Shown here: in pieces, positions 8,907 to 16,137 of the stretch
Layout of the letters: each line of letters opens with the position of its first letter
Numbering within the stretch: the first letter of the stretch is position 1
Assembly: GCA_913056185.1 (NCBI GenBank)
Contig: CAJXLV010000015.1
Span: 1-64,000 of the forward strand
Reading direction: 5' to 3'
Length of the DNA stretch: 64,000 nt
DNA from: an uncultured Bacteroidota bacterium
GTDB lineage: Bacteria > Bacteroidota > Rhodothermia > Rhodothermales > Salinibacteraceae
The notes under the pieces: generated by a model
The model's database searches: none
Seen by the model: only the letters and a program-made list of their open reading frames with translations
What the model was told of the DNA's origin: nothing
Made by a program: the position numbers and the translations under genes

Positions 8907-9545
8907 ATGAATCCTCTCCGAACGACCGCCTTGCGGGTGCTGGCGCTGAGCCTGTGGATGGGACTGTTGGCGGCCTGTGGGGGCCAGACGGACGGTCCCA
9001 GTTCGTACACGCAGTCTGTCATGCAGGACCGCGTGCAGCGCGACATGCGCATGCGGGAGAAAGAAAGCGTCGTTCCGGTGCGGCGCCGCGATGCCTTCCA
9101 AGGTCTCGATCACTACCCGGTGGACCGCACCTATCGCTATGTGGTGCCGCTGGAGCGATCCGCATCGTTGGACACCGTGATGATGGCCGAAAGCACAGGC
9201 GGGGTGCGGCCGCAGGTACAGATTGGCACGGTCACGGTGCCGCTGCCCGGCGGACCGACGGATCTTCTGGTGTTCCGGGGCGAAGGAGACGACCCCCGTG
9301 GCCGTCGATGGATTCCGTTTGCGGACTCCACCAACCAGTTTGCGACCTATAGGGGCGGGCGCTACGTAGACTTGAAGCCAGCAGGACCGGACTCCGTGGT
9401 GGTGGATTTCAACCGGGCGTACAATCCCACCTGTGCGTACAACCCCGATTTTGCGTGCCCGCTGCCCCCGCCCGAGAATCGCCTTCGGCAGCCCGTGTCG
9501 GCTGGGGAGCGTCGCCCCATCTTCCGGCCGTCCACGGCGCAGTAG
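8907..9545 (+). CDS. DUF1684 family lipoprotein
   Basis: A 212-aa lipoprotein: MNPLRTTALRVLALSLWMGL followed by the lipobox LAAC. The C-terminal two thirds match what is known of DUF1684, with WIPFADSTNQFATYRGGRYVD, then DFNRAYNPTCAYN and CPLPPPENRL, a compact conserved block. The biochemical role of DUF1684 is not established. The start ATG at 8907 is chosen because it gives the signal peptide. It follows the DUF411 gene by 60 bp on the same strand, so the two envelope proteins may be co-transcribed. A TPP-riboswitch transcription unit follows downstream. Confidence 0.88.
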   Translation: MNPLRTTALRVLALSLWMGLLAACGGQTDGPSSYTQSVMQDRVQRDMRMREKESVVPVRRRDAFQGLDHYPVDRTYRYVVPLERSASLDTVMMAESTGGVRPQVQIGTVTVPLPGGPTDLLVFRGEGDDPRGRRWIPFADSTNQFATYRGGRYVDLKPAGPDSVVVDFNRAYNPTCAYNPDFACPLPPPENRLRQPVSAGERRPIFRPSTAQ

Positions 9546-9564
9546 CGTCGCCGCTGGGCGCTGG

Positions 9565-9593
9565 TTGACGGTCTCGGCCCGTAGAGATACATT
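9565..9593 (+). promoter_or_regulatory. Sigma-70-like promoter ahead of the riboswitch
   Basis: TTGACG (9565-9570) and TACATT (9588-9593) are separated by 17 bp, a near-consensus housekeeping box pair. The predicted transcript would start near 9600, directly before the riboswitch aptamer. Bacteroidota promoters usually deviate from this consensus, so the match is notable but unproven. Confidence 0.5.
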
Positions 9594-9612
9594 ACTATTC
9601 CCTTTTTGTAAA

Positions 9613-9695
9613 GGCCAGGGGTGCCCCGCCGGATCGGCGCGGGCTGAGAGACACCCTCCGAACCTGATCCGGTTCGCACCGGCGCAGGAAGCGTC
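9613..9695 (+). promoter_or_regulatory. TPP riboswitch (THI element)
   Basis: The conserved core is easy to read: GGGGTGCC at about 9619-9626, the pyrimidine-sensor part GGCTGAGAG (9642-9650), ACACCCTCCGAACCTGATCC (9651-9670) and the distal helix ending ACCGGCGCAGGAAG. The arrangement of the invariant CTGAGA and ACC..GAACCTGAT blocks is diagnostic for thiamine-pyrophosphate aptamers. It lies about 90 bp before the SDR start codon, so it should repress that gene when TPP is high. The expression platform (terminator versus start-site sequestering) is not obvious; no long T-run follows. Confidence 0.92.
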
Positions 9696-9781
9696 TTCGC
9701 ACGTCGGCATCGGTGTGCAGGGACAAGCTTCGCCCTTGGCTTCGCATCCGTATGTTTCCCGAAGCCACCCCTCCGTCCACC

Positions 9782-10546
9782 ATGCTCGATCTGGACCAGC
9801 AACTTGTTGTGATTACCGGGGCCAGCCGCGGCCTCGGCGCCGCCCTCGCCCGTGCGTTTGGACGCGAGGGCGCTCGCGTCGTTGTCAATTACTACCAGAG
9901 CCGCGACCGCGCGGAGGCGCTGTCGGCGGAGATTGGCGCACGCGCCCTGGCCGTGCAGGCCGATGTGCGCTCGGCCGAGGCCGTGACGGCGATGGTGCGC
10001 ACCGCCGCCGACCACTTCGACCGCCCGGTGACAACCGCGGTCCACAATGCCCTCGTCGACTACCGATTCGACGCCGAAGCCCGTGAGACGGTCGACACTA
10101 TTCACTGGGACGACTACCACGCGCAGCTGGAGGGCTCGGTACAGGGGGCGCTTCACCTGCTGAAGGCCTGCCTGCCGGGCATGCGCACGATGGAAACGGG
10201 CCGCTTCATCGGCATTGGGTCCAACCTGGTGCAGGACCCTGCTGTCCCCTATCACGACTACACGACCGGCAAGGCGGCACTCCTGGGCTTTGTGCGAAAT
10301 GTGGCCCAAGAGCTTGGAGGCGAAGGCATTACTGCAAATTTGGTCTCCGGTGGACTGCTCGACCGCACCGATGCCAGCGCTGCTACGTCGGACGCCGTGT
10401 TTGACATCATCAAACAAAACACCCCGCGCGGCACCGTCACCACTCCGCAAGAGGTGGCGGACGCAGTGCTCTTTTTTGCCTCCCCGTGGGCCCGGGCCGT
10501 TACGGGCCAGACCCTGATTGTGGACGGCGGGCTCGTTATGCAGTAG
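9782..10546 (+). CDS. Riboswitch-controlled short-chain dehydrogenase/reductase
   Basis: A 254-aa classical SDR. It has the NAD(P)-binding TGASRGLG (12-19), the structural Asn in VHNALVD, a catalytic Ser in IGIGSN, the YxxxK pair as YTTGK, and a C-terminal VTGQTLIVDGG. By sequence it resembles 3-oxoacyl-ACP reductases (FabG-like). The TPP riboswitch directly upstream places it in the thiamine regulon; from memory, an SDR called oarX has been predicted in thiamine regulons of other bacteria, which would fit. The substrate is unknown. The start ATG at 9782 is where SDR similarity begins; 9752 is an alternative. tsaB follows after 57 bp. Confidence 0.88.
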   Translation: MLDLDQQLVVITGASRGLGAALARAFGREGARVVVNYYQSRDRAEALSAEIGARALAVQADVRSAEAVTAMVRTAADHFDRPVTTAVHNALVDYRFDAEARETVDTIHWDDYHAQLEGSVQGALHLLKACLPGMRTMETGRFIGIGSNLVQDPAVPYHDYTTGKAALLGFVRNVAQELGGEGITANLVSGGLLDRTDASAATSDAVFDIIKQNTPRGTVTTPQEVADAVLFFASPWARAVTGQTLIVDGGLVMQ

Positions 10547-10603
10547 CCCCGGTCCCGTCGCTTGTTGCGTCCGTCACGACTTTTCTCACAGTCCCCGGTC
10601 CCC

Positions 10604-11308
10604 GTGTCCCTACTTGCCCTGGAAACGGCCACCTCCACCTGCGGCGTTGCCCTGCTTCAGGGCGACACCGTGCTCGCGGAGATGCACCTGCACCGGCCGC
10701 GCGTCCACGCCGAACGCCTGACGCCCCTCGTGGAGGCCCTCCTTGCACAGGCCGAGGTGGAGCTGGGGGCGCTCGACGCGGTCGCCGTATCGAGAGGGCC
10801 GGGCTCCTACACTGGGCTTCGAATTGGTGCAAGCACAGCGAAGGGCTGGGCGCTGGCGGCAAAGGTCCCGCTTGTGGGCGTATCCACCCTGGCGGCCTAC
10901 GCTGCATCGGTGCGCCCCATCGCCGCGCCCGGCGACGTGGTGTGTGCCCTGCTCGATGCGCGCCGGGACGAGGTCTATGCCGGTGCCTACCGGCGCACCC
11001 CTACGGGAATGCATGAGCATGCGCCGGTGCAGGCGCTGCCGGTTGCAGCCCTGCCCGCGTGGCTGGGGGCGGTCGACGGGCAGCTGTGGGGCGTGGGCGA
11101 CGGCGGGGAAAAAGCGCGAGAGGTCCTCGCCGCCACGCACGATGCTTTTTCCCTTGTGCCTGCCGATGCACATCCGCCCTCGGCGGCCTGGGTTGCCCGG
11201 TGCGCCCAGCAGCGCCTCGCAACCGATACGACCGACGACGTGGCAACCTTCGAACCGTTGTACGTGAAAGACGTGCACGCAACCCCTGCCCCTTCGCCTT
11301 TTGCCTGA
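10604..11308 (+). CDS. tsaB: tRNA threonylcarbamoyladenosine biosynthesis protein TsaB
   Basis: Inactive-paralogue partner of TsaD in forming the t6A37 modification of ANN-decoding tRNAs. The 234-aa product has the N-terminal LLALETATSTCGVALL, then LDAVAVSRGPGSYTGLRIG and ALLDARRDEVYAG, all typical of TsaB (ASKHA fold). No ATG precedes the conserved N-terminus; the GTG at 10604 is chosen because the family starts right before the LALETA strand. It follows the SDR on the same strand with no terminator visible between them, so it may fall partly under riboswitch control (inference). Confidence 0.9.
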   Translation: MSLLALETATSTCGVALLQGDTVLAEMHLHRPRVHAERLTPLVEALLAQAEVELGALDAVAVSRGPGSYTGLRIGASTAKGWALAAKVPLVGVSTLAAYAASVRPIAAPGDVVCALLDARRDEVYAGAYRRTPTGMHEHAPVQALPVAALPAWLGAVDGQLWGVGDGGEKAREVLAATHDAFSLVPADAHPPSAAWVARCAQQRLATDTTDDVATFEPLYVKDVHATPAPSPFA

Positions 11309-11414
11309 GAGCTGGGGGGCACGTTGGGCAGTCGCCCGGCATTTGCACTCCTCGTTCGAGCCTCGTTGGTTGAGTTTCTCCGCGTTCTCCCCGTACATCC
11401 CCGCGTACCGCATT

Positions 11415-12266
11415 ATGCCTTGGTTTCGGCGTGAGAAGGCCGGCATCCGCACCACCCGCGAAGAGCAAAATGAAATGCCAGAAGGGCAGTGGGTGAAATG
11501 CCCGGATACTGGCGAAATTACCAATCGCCGCGAGCTGGAAAACAACCTGCTGGTCTTTCCCAGCTCCGGCTACCACTTCGGCATGAAGACCCACCAGTAC
11601 TTCGATTTTCTGTTCGACGACGGAGCGTACGACCTCCACGATACAGACCTCCGCTCCGTGGATGCACTCGACTTCGAAGACCGAAAGCCCTACGCCCAGC
11701 GGCTGGAGCGTGCCGTGGAGAAGACGGGGCAGAACGAGGCCGCACAGGCGGCAACCGGCACCCTGGGGGGGCATCCGGTCTCAATGGCCGGCATGGACTT
11801 TAGCTTTATCGGCGGATCGATGGGGTCCGTGGTGGGGGAGATCGTGGCGCGGGCCATCAAGCGCGCCTATACCGAACAGATGCCGCTTATCACCATCGCG
11901 CAGAGCGGCGGCGCCCGCATGATGGAGGGCGCACTCAGCCTCATGCAGATGGCGAAAACGAGCGCCCACCTCACGCGCCTCGATGAGGCCGGGCTGCCGT
12001 TTATCTCTATTCTTACCCATCCCACCACCGGCGGGGTCACGGCCTCTTTTGCCATGCTGGGCGATATTCACATTGCTGAACCGGACGCCCTCATCGGCTT
12101 TGCCGGGCCGCGTGTCATCCGGGAAACCATTGGTTCGGACCTTCCGGAAGGCTTCCAAAAGTCTGAGTTTTTGCAAGAGCACGGCTTTGTGGACATGATT
12201 GTGGACCGTCGGCGCATGCGGCAACGGGTGATTCAGTTGCTTGACCTTATTCTTGAGACGGAGTGA
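11415..12266 (+). CDS. accD: Acetyl-CoA carboxylase carboxyltransferase subunit beta, degenerate zinc ribbon
   Basis: Beta half of the carboxyltransferase that transfers CO2 from biotin to acetyl-CoA, giving malonyl-CoA for fatty acid synthesis. The 283-aa product has the crotonase-fold core with FSFIGGSMGSVVGE, ITIAQSGGARMMEG and HPTTGGVTASFAMLGD. Oddity: the N-terminal zinc ribbon of E. coli AccD uses C27, C30, C46 and C49. Here the equally spaced residues are C29, T32, F48 and S51, so three of the four zinc ligands are missing. The start ATG at 11415 (MPWFRREK) matches the family start. accA is not in the window. Confidence 0.93.
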   Translation: MPWFRREKAGIRTTREEQNEMPEGQWVKCPDTGEITNRRELENNLLVFPSSGYHFGMKTHQYFDFLFDDGAYDLHDTDLRSVDALDFEDRKPYAQRLERAVEKTGQNEAAQAATGTLGGHPVSMAGMDFSFIGGSMGSVVGEIVARAIKRAYTEQMPLITIAQSGGARMMEGALSLMQMAKTSAHLTRLDEAGLPFISILTHPTTGGVTASFAMLGDIHIAEPDALIGFAGPRVIRETIGSDLPEGFQKSEFLQEHGFVDMIVDRRRMRQRVIQLLDLILETE

Positions 12267-12280
12267 GGGGGCGCCTGGGG

Positions 12281-12304
12281 GGGCACCCGCTGTTGCGAGT
12301 GCCC
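12281..12304 (+). terminator. Weak hairpin after accD
   Basis: GGGCAC-N12-GTGCCC forms a perfect 6-bp stem 14 bp after the accD stop. There is no T-run behind it, so termination activity is uncertain. Confidence 0.3.
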
Positions 12305-12450
12305 AGACGTAACGTTGTGTGAAGGAATGATGATGCCGCGCGGCGTCTTGAGGGCGCTTTGAAACCCGACCGGCGCACGTAGTTACCATGGGCTGTCTCT
12401 CACCAAAGTTTTCTTCTCCGATTCCTCCGGACTTTACACCCACACGCCTC

Positions 12451-14844
12451 ATGTATCGACTCTTCTCGCTTCTCGCCCTCACGCTTGGCCTGGTCATCGG
12501 GAGTGGCCCCGCCATTGCACAAACTGCCGCCACCGGCACCGTGGCCCAAATGAACGGATTTAGCCGGGCGCTGGCGGTGGAGTCCGACCGCGTTTTTGTA
12601 GGCGAGCCGCAAAACATCCACACGCCCGGTCGGGTGTACGTCTTCGATCAGGAGGGCGATGCGTGGTCGGAAACGGCGTACTTGGAAGCCAGTGACGGCG
12701 ACGTGGGCGACGGCTTCGGCTCGTCGCTGGACGCGTCTGGCGAGCACGTCGTTGTGGGCGCGCCGTCGGCCAACGCAGCCTACCTGTTCCGCTCCGGGGC
12801 CGAGGGCTGGACCCAAGAGGCACTTCTCACGAGCGCGGACAGCGTATCGAGCTTTGGCCAGAGTGTATTGCTCGATGGCAACCGGCTGTACGTTGGCACC
12901 GCCTCCACGGTCGTTGCGACGGAGGACGACACGCTGACCTCGGGTGCGGTGCACGTGTACGAGAAGGCATCCGACGGGGCGTGGGCAGAGACAGCGGTGC
13001 TCCGCAGTGAGAAGGCGGGCGCGGAGTCGGGCTTTGGCAGCGCCCTGCTTGCCTGGAACGACCACCTGCTCGTAGCCGCGCCGAAGCATGAAAGCGGCGC
13101 TGTGGTGGCGTTCCGTGCCGGGGCCGATGGATGGACAGAGGCGCAGACGGTGACGGCCGATGGCCTTAGCAGCAGCGCGGAGTTTGGCAGCGCCCTGCAG
13201 GCCGTGGACGGCCAGGTGCTGGTGGGGGCCCCGCGGGCGAACGACGCGACAGGCGCGGCCTATCGCCTCACGTTTGACGCCGAAGCAGGGGCGTGGACCG
13301 TGGACGGACGCCTGCTCCCGTTCGACGGCACGTCGCGACACCTGTTCGGGTATGCGTTTGCGTACGACGGGTCGGACCTGTGGGTGGGGGCGCCGGGGGC
13401 GGACAACCGCACTGGGGCGCTGTACCGCTACAGCTACCAGGACGGTGCCTGGAGCGGCGCGACCCGCGTCTCGCACCCGACGGCCGAGGCGGGGAACGGC
13501 GTAGGGGCTACGCTCGCGGGCAGTGCCTCCATTGTGGCGACGGGCCTGCCGGGCGATGATCACGGCGCCGGCACGATGGGCCTTTACGCGATGACGGAGG
13601 GCGATTGGGTGCAAGACGCCCCCCTGGCCCCATCGATGGGCTCCGTCCTAACGGCCCTTACCGGCGAAGAGCGGAGCTGTGCGGAGGGCACCGCCGCGCA
13701 GTTCTCCTGCGAAAAGGTAGACATGAAGTCCTTCCTCCCGATCAAGGCGATCGGCGGCGAGCGCGGCATCAACCTCAACGACATCTGGGGCTGGACCGAC
13801 CCCAAGACTGGGACTGAGTACGCGCTCGTGGGGCGCACGGACGGCACTTCGTTTGTGGATGTGAGCGACCCGATGAACCCGGTCTACGTTGGCGAGCTGC
13901 CGCTTACGGACGGCGCCCGCATCAACTCGTGGCGCGATGTGAAGGTGTACAAGAACCACGCCTTTGTGGTGGCGGACAACGCCAAGGACCACGGCATGCA
14001 GGTGTTCGACCTGACGCGCCTCCGCGACGTGGCGAGCGCCGAGATGCCGAAGACCTTCGATCACGACGTTCTGTACGACAAGGTCAACAGCGTCCACAAC
14101 ATCGTCATCAATCAGGAATCGGGCTACGCCTACGCCGTGGGCAGCAGCGGCGGCGGCGAAACGTGCGGCGGTGGGCTCCACATGATCAACATCCAGGACC
14201 CCACGAACCCGACCTTCGAGGGGTGCTTTGCGGACCCGTCCACGGGCCGCTCCGGCACGGGCTACAGTCACGACGCGCAGTGCGTGATGTACGAGGGCCC
14301 GGATGCAGAATACCAGGGCCGGGAGATTTGCGTCGGCTCTAACGAGACGGCCATCAGCGTGGCGGACGTGACCAACAAAGACAGCACCTATGCCGTCTCG
14401 ACGGCTTCGTACCCGGATTACGGCTACGTGCACCAGGGCTGGTTCGGTGAAAACCAGCGCTACTTCTACCAGAACGATGAGCTGGACGAGGCGCAGGGCA
14501 AGGCGGAGCACACCCGCACCCTCGTGTGGGACATGAAGGATCTCGATAACCCGTCGCTGGTCAACCAGCTGGCCCTGCCCGAGAAGTCGATCGACCACAA
14601 CCTGTACGTGGAGGGGGGGCTCATGTACCAGTCCAACTACAAAAGCGGCCTTCGCATTCTGGACATGAGCAGTCCCACGGAGCCAAAGGAGGTCGCTCAC
14701 TTCGACACGCAGCCCTACGATGACAACGGGCCGGGCTTCCAGGGGAGCTGGAGCAACTACCCGTACTTCGACAGCGGAATTGTCGTGGTCTCGAGCATTG
14801 GGGAAGGGCTCTTTGTGCTGGAGAAGCCGAAGCAAGAGCTCTAA
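12451..14844 (+). CDS. Exported choice-of-anchor B family protein with N-terminal FG-GAP-type propeller
   Basis: A 797-aa exported protein: signal peptide MYRLFSLLALTLGLVIG... ending at AIAQ. Residues about 35-400 hold six or seven repeats with FGSSLDASGEHVVVGAPS-like blocks (GFGSAL, EFGSAL, LFGYAF followed by VGAP), i.e. a beta-propeller of the hemolysin/FG-GAP type. The second half has the choice-of-anchor B signature: GINLNDIWGWTDPKTGTEYA, SWRDVKVYKNHAFVV, SVHNIVIN, YSHDAQCV and IDHNLYVEGGLMYQSNY. No C-terminal sorting domain is evident; the protein ends at LFVLEKPKQEL. A strong terminator follows. The role is unknown, probably surface binding. Confidence 0.82.
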   Translation: MYRLFSLLALTLGLVIGSGPAIAQTAATGTVAQMNGFSRALAVESDRVFVGEPQNIHTPGRVYVFDQEGDAWSETAYLEASDGDVGDGFGSSLDASGEHVVVGAPSANAAYLFRSGAEGWTQEALLTSADSVSSFGQSVLLDGNRLYVGTASTVVATEDDTLTSGAVHVYEKASDGAWAETAVLRSEKAGAESGFGSALLAWNDHLLVAAPKHESGAVVAFRAGADGWTEAQTVTADGLSSSAEFGSALQAVDGQVLVGAPRANDATGAAYRLTFDAEAGAWTVDGRLLPFDGTSRHLFGYAFAYDGSDLWVGAPGADNRTGALYRYSYQDGAWSGATRVSHPTAEAGNGVGATLAGSASIVATGLPGDDHGAGTMGLYAMTEGDWVQDAPLAPSMGSVLTALTGEERSCAEGTAAQFSCEKVDMKSFLPIKAIGGERGINLNDIWGWTDPKTGTEYALVGRTDGTSFVDVSDPMNPVYVGELPLTDGARINSWRDVKVYKNHAFVVADNAKDHGMQVFDLTRLRDVASAEMPKTFDHDVLYDKVNSVHNIVINQESGYAYAVGSSGGGETCGGGLHMINIQDPTNPTFEGCFADPSTGRSGTGYSHDAQCVMYEGPDAEYQGREICVGSNETAISVADVTNKDSTYAVSTASYPDYGYVHQGWFGENQRYFYQNDELDEAQGKAEHTRTLVWDMKDLDNPSLVNQLALPEKSIDHNLYVEGGLMYQSNYKSGLRILDMSSPTEPKEVAHFDTQPYDDNGPGFQGSWSNYPYFDSGIVVVSSIGEGLFVLEKPKQEL

Positions 14845-14874
14845 TCGCTCGGGCCCGCCGCTACGTGTGACCAG

Positions 14875-14912
14875 GGACGGGGGCGAAGAACAGCCCCCGT
14901 CCTGTTTTCTTT
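14875..14912 (+). terminator. Strong rho-independent terminator
   Basis: A perfect 10-bp stem GGACGGGGGC / GCCCCCGTCC with an 8-nt loop, followed by TGTTTTCTTT, 30 bp after the stop of the choice-of-anchor B gene. It separates that gene from the next propeller gene. Confidence 0.9.
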
Positions 14913-15015
14913 GCATCCAGGGCCAGGTGGCGGGGCAAGAGAACCGAGGAGGCTTCAGGGAAAAAAGGGGCTTCAGAGAAAAACAGTTCGCCAAACTGCT
15001 TTCCAACCGTTCATC

Positions 15016-16089
15016 ATGCTCTCCATGCGACGACTTCTTTCACTGCTTCTCATGTGCGCTGGGCTCGTCCTGTGGCACCCGGCGGCCGGGCAGGCCCCAA
15101 GCCCCCGGCTGTACGTGTGTAACCAGGGAGAGGCCACCGTGTCCGTGATCGACATGGACGCCCAGGCGGTCACCGAGACCGTAGATTTGACAGAACGGGG
15201 GTTCTCTGAGAATGCGAAGCCGCACCACGTGGTCGCAGAGCCGGACGGCAGCCACTGGTACGTGACCCTCATTGGGGCGAACACCATTTTGAAGTTCAAC
15301 CAAGAGAATGAGATTGTCGACCGGTTGGACGGGTTCGAGGTGCCGGGGCTCCTCTCCCTTGATCCAGCGAAGGATGTGCTCTACGCCGGCCGCTCGATGA
15401 GTGCCGTCAATCCCCCGAAAAGCCTGGGCATGATTGATCGGTCCAGCATGGAAGTCACGACACGGGTGAACACGTTCTTTCCGCGCCCTCATCCGCTGGC
15501 GGTCACGCCAAACGGGAAACACGCGTTTATCGCGAGCCTGGCCACGAATCAATTCATGGGCGTCGATACCGAGACGCAGGACACCGAGCTGACTCGACTT
15601 GAGGGCGCCGCGCAAACACCTGTGCAGTTTGCCATGACCCCGGACGGCTCGCGCATGATCGTGGGTGGGCAGAAGACCGGTCAGTTGCTCATTTTCGATA
15701 CATCCCAAGCCCCGTCGCTCTCCGTGGTGGACACCCTGCAGGTCGGGCAGCAGCCCTGGCACCCCGTCATCAGTCGCCAGAGCGGTCTCGCGTACGTCCC
15801 GAACAAAATGTCGAACTCCATCAGCGTCGTGGACGTGCGCGGTGCATCGGTGGTCGCCACCATTCGCGGCAACGGCCTCGCTCAGCCGCACGGCGCGGCC
15901 CTGTCGCCGGACGGCCGGCACCTCTTCGTGTCCAACAACAACCGGGAGGGCACCTACGCCCCAAGTGGCGAAAAGGGAACGGTAACGGTGATCGACACGC
16001 AGACCCGCGAAATTGTGAAGGTCATTGAGGTGGGGGCGTATCCCAGCGGCATTGGCACCTGGGGCGGGCAGCAGCCCCTGGCGATGTGA
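15016..16089 (+). CDS. Exported YVTN-type beta-propeller protein
   Basis: A 357-aa exported protein with a signal peptide (MRRLLSLLLMCAGLVLWHPA, cleavage near AAGQA). The mature part is built of about seven 40-residue YVTN/lactonase-like repeats: RLYVCNQGEATVSVIDMDAQ, GLAYVPNKMSNSISVVDVRG, and PDGRHLFVSNNNREG with VTVIDTQTREIVKVIEVG. Such seven-bladed propellers are found in surface and periplasmic proteins; catalytic residues are not evident and no function can be assigned. Two close ATGs (15016 and 15025) are both plausible. It is the second of three tandem propeller genes. Confidence 0.8.
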   Translation: MLSMRRLLSLLLMCAGLVLWHPAAGQAPSPRLYVCNQGEATVSVIDMDAQAVTETVDLTERGFSENAKPHHVVAEPDGSHWYVTLIGANTILKFNQENEIVDRLDGFEVPGLLSLDPAKDVLYAGRSMSAVNPPKSLGMIDRSSMEVTTRVNTFFPRPHPLAVTPNGKHAFIASLATNQFMGVDTETQDTELTRLEGAAQTPVQFAMTPDGSRMIVGGQKTGQLLIFDTSQAPSLSVVDTLQVGQQPWHPVISRQSGLAYVPNKMSNSISVVDVRGASVVATIRGNGLAQPHGAALSPDGRHLFVSNNNREGTYAPSGEKGTVTVIDTQTREIVKVIEVGAYPSGIGTWGGQQPLAM

Positions 16090-16137
16090 GTAGAACGCAC
16101 ACCGTCCGCCGTCGTCGTTGACGATCCTCCGCCTTTC

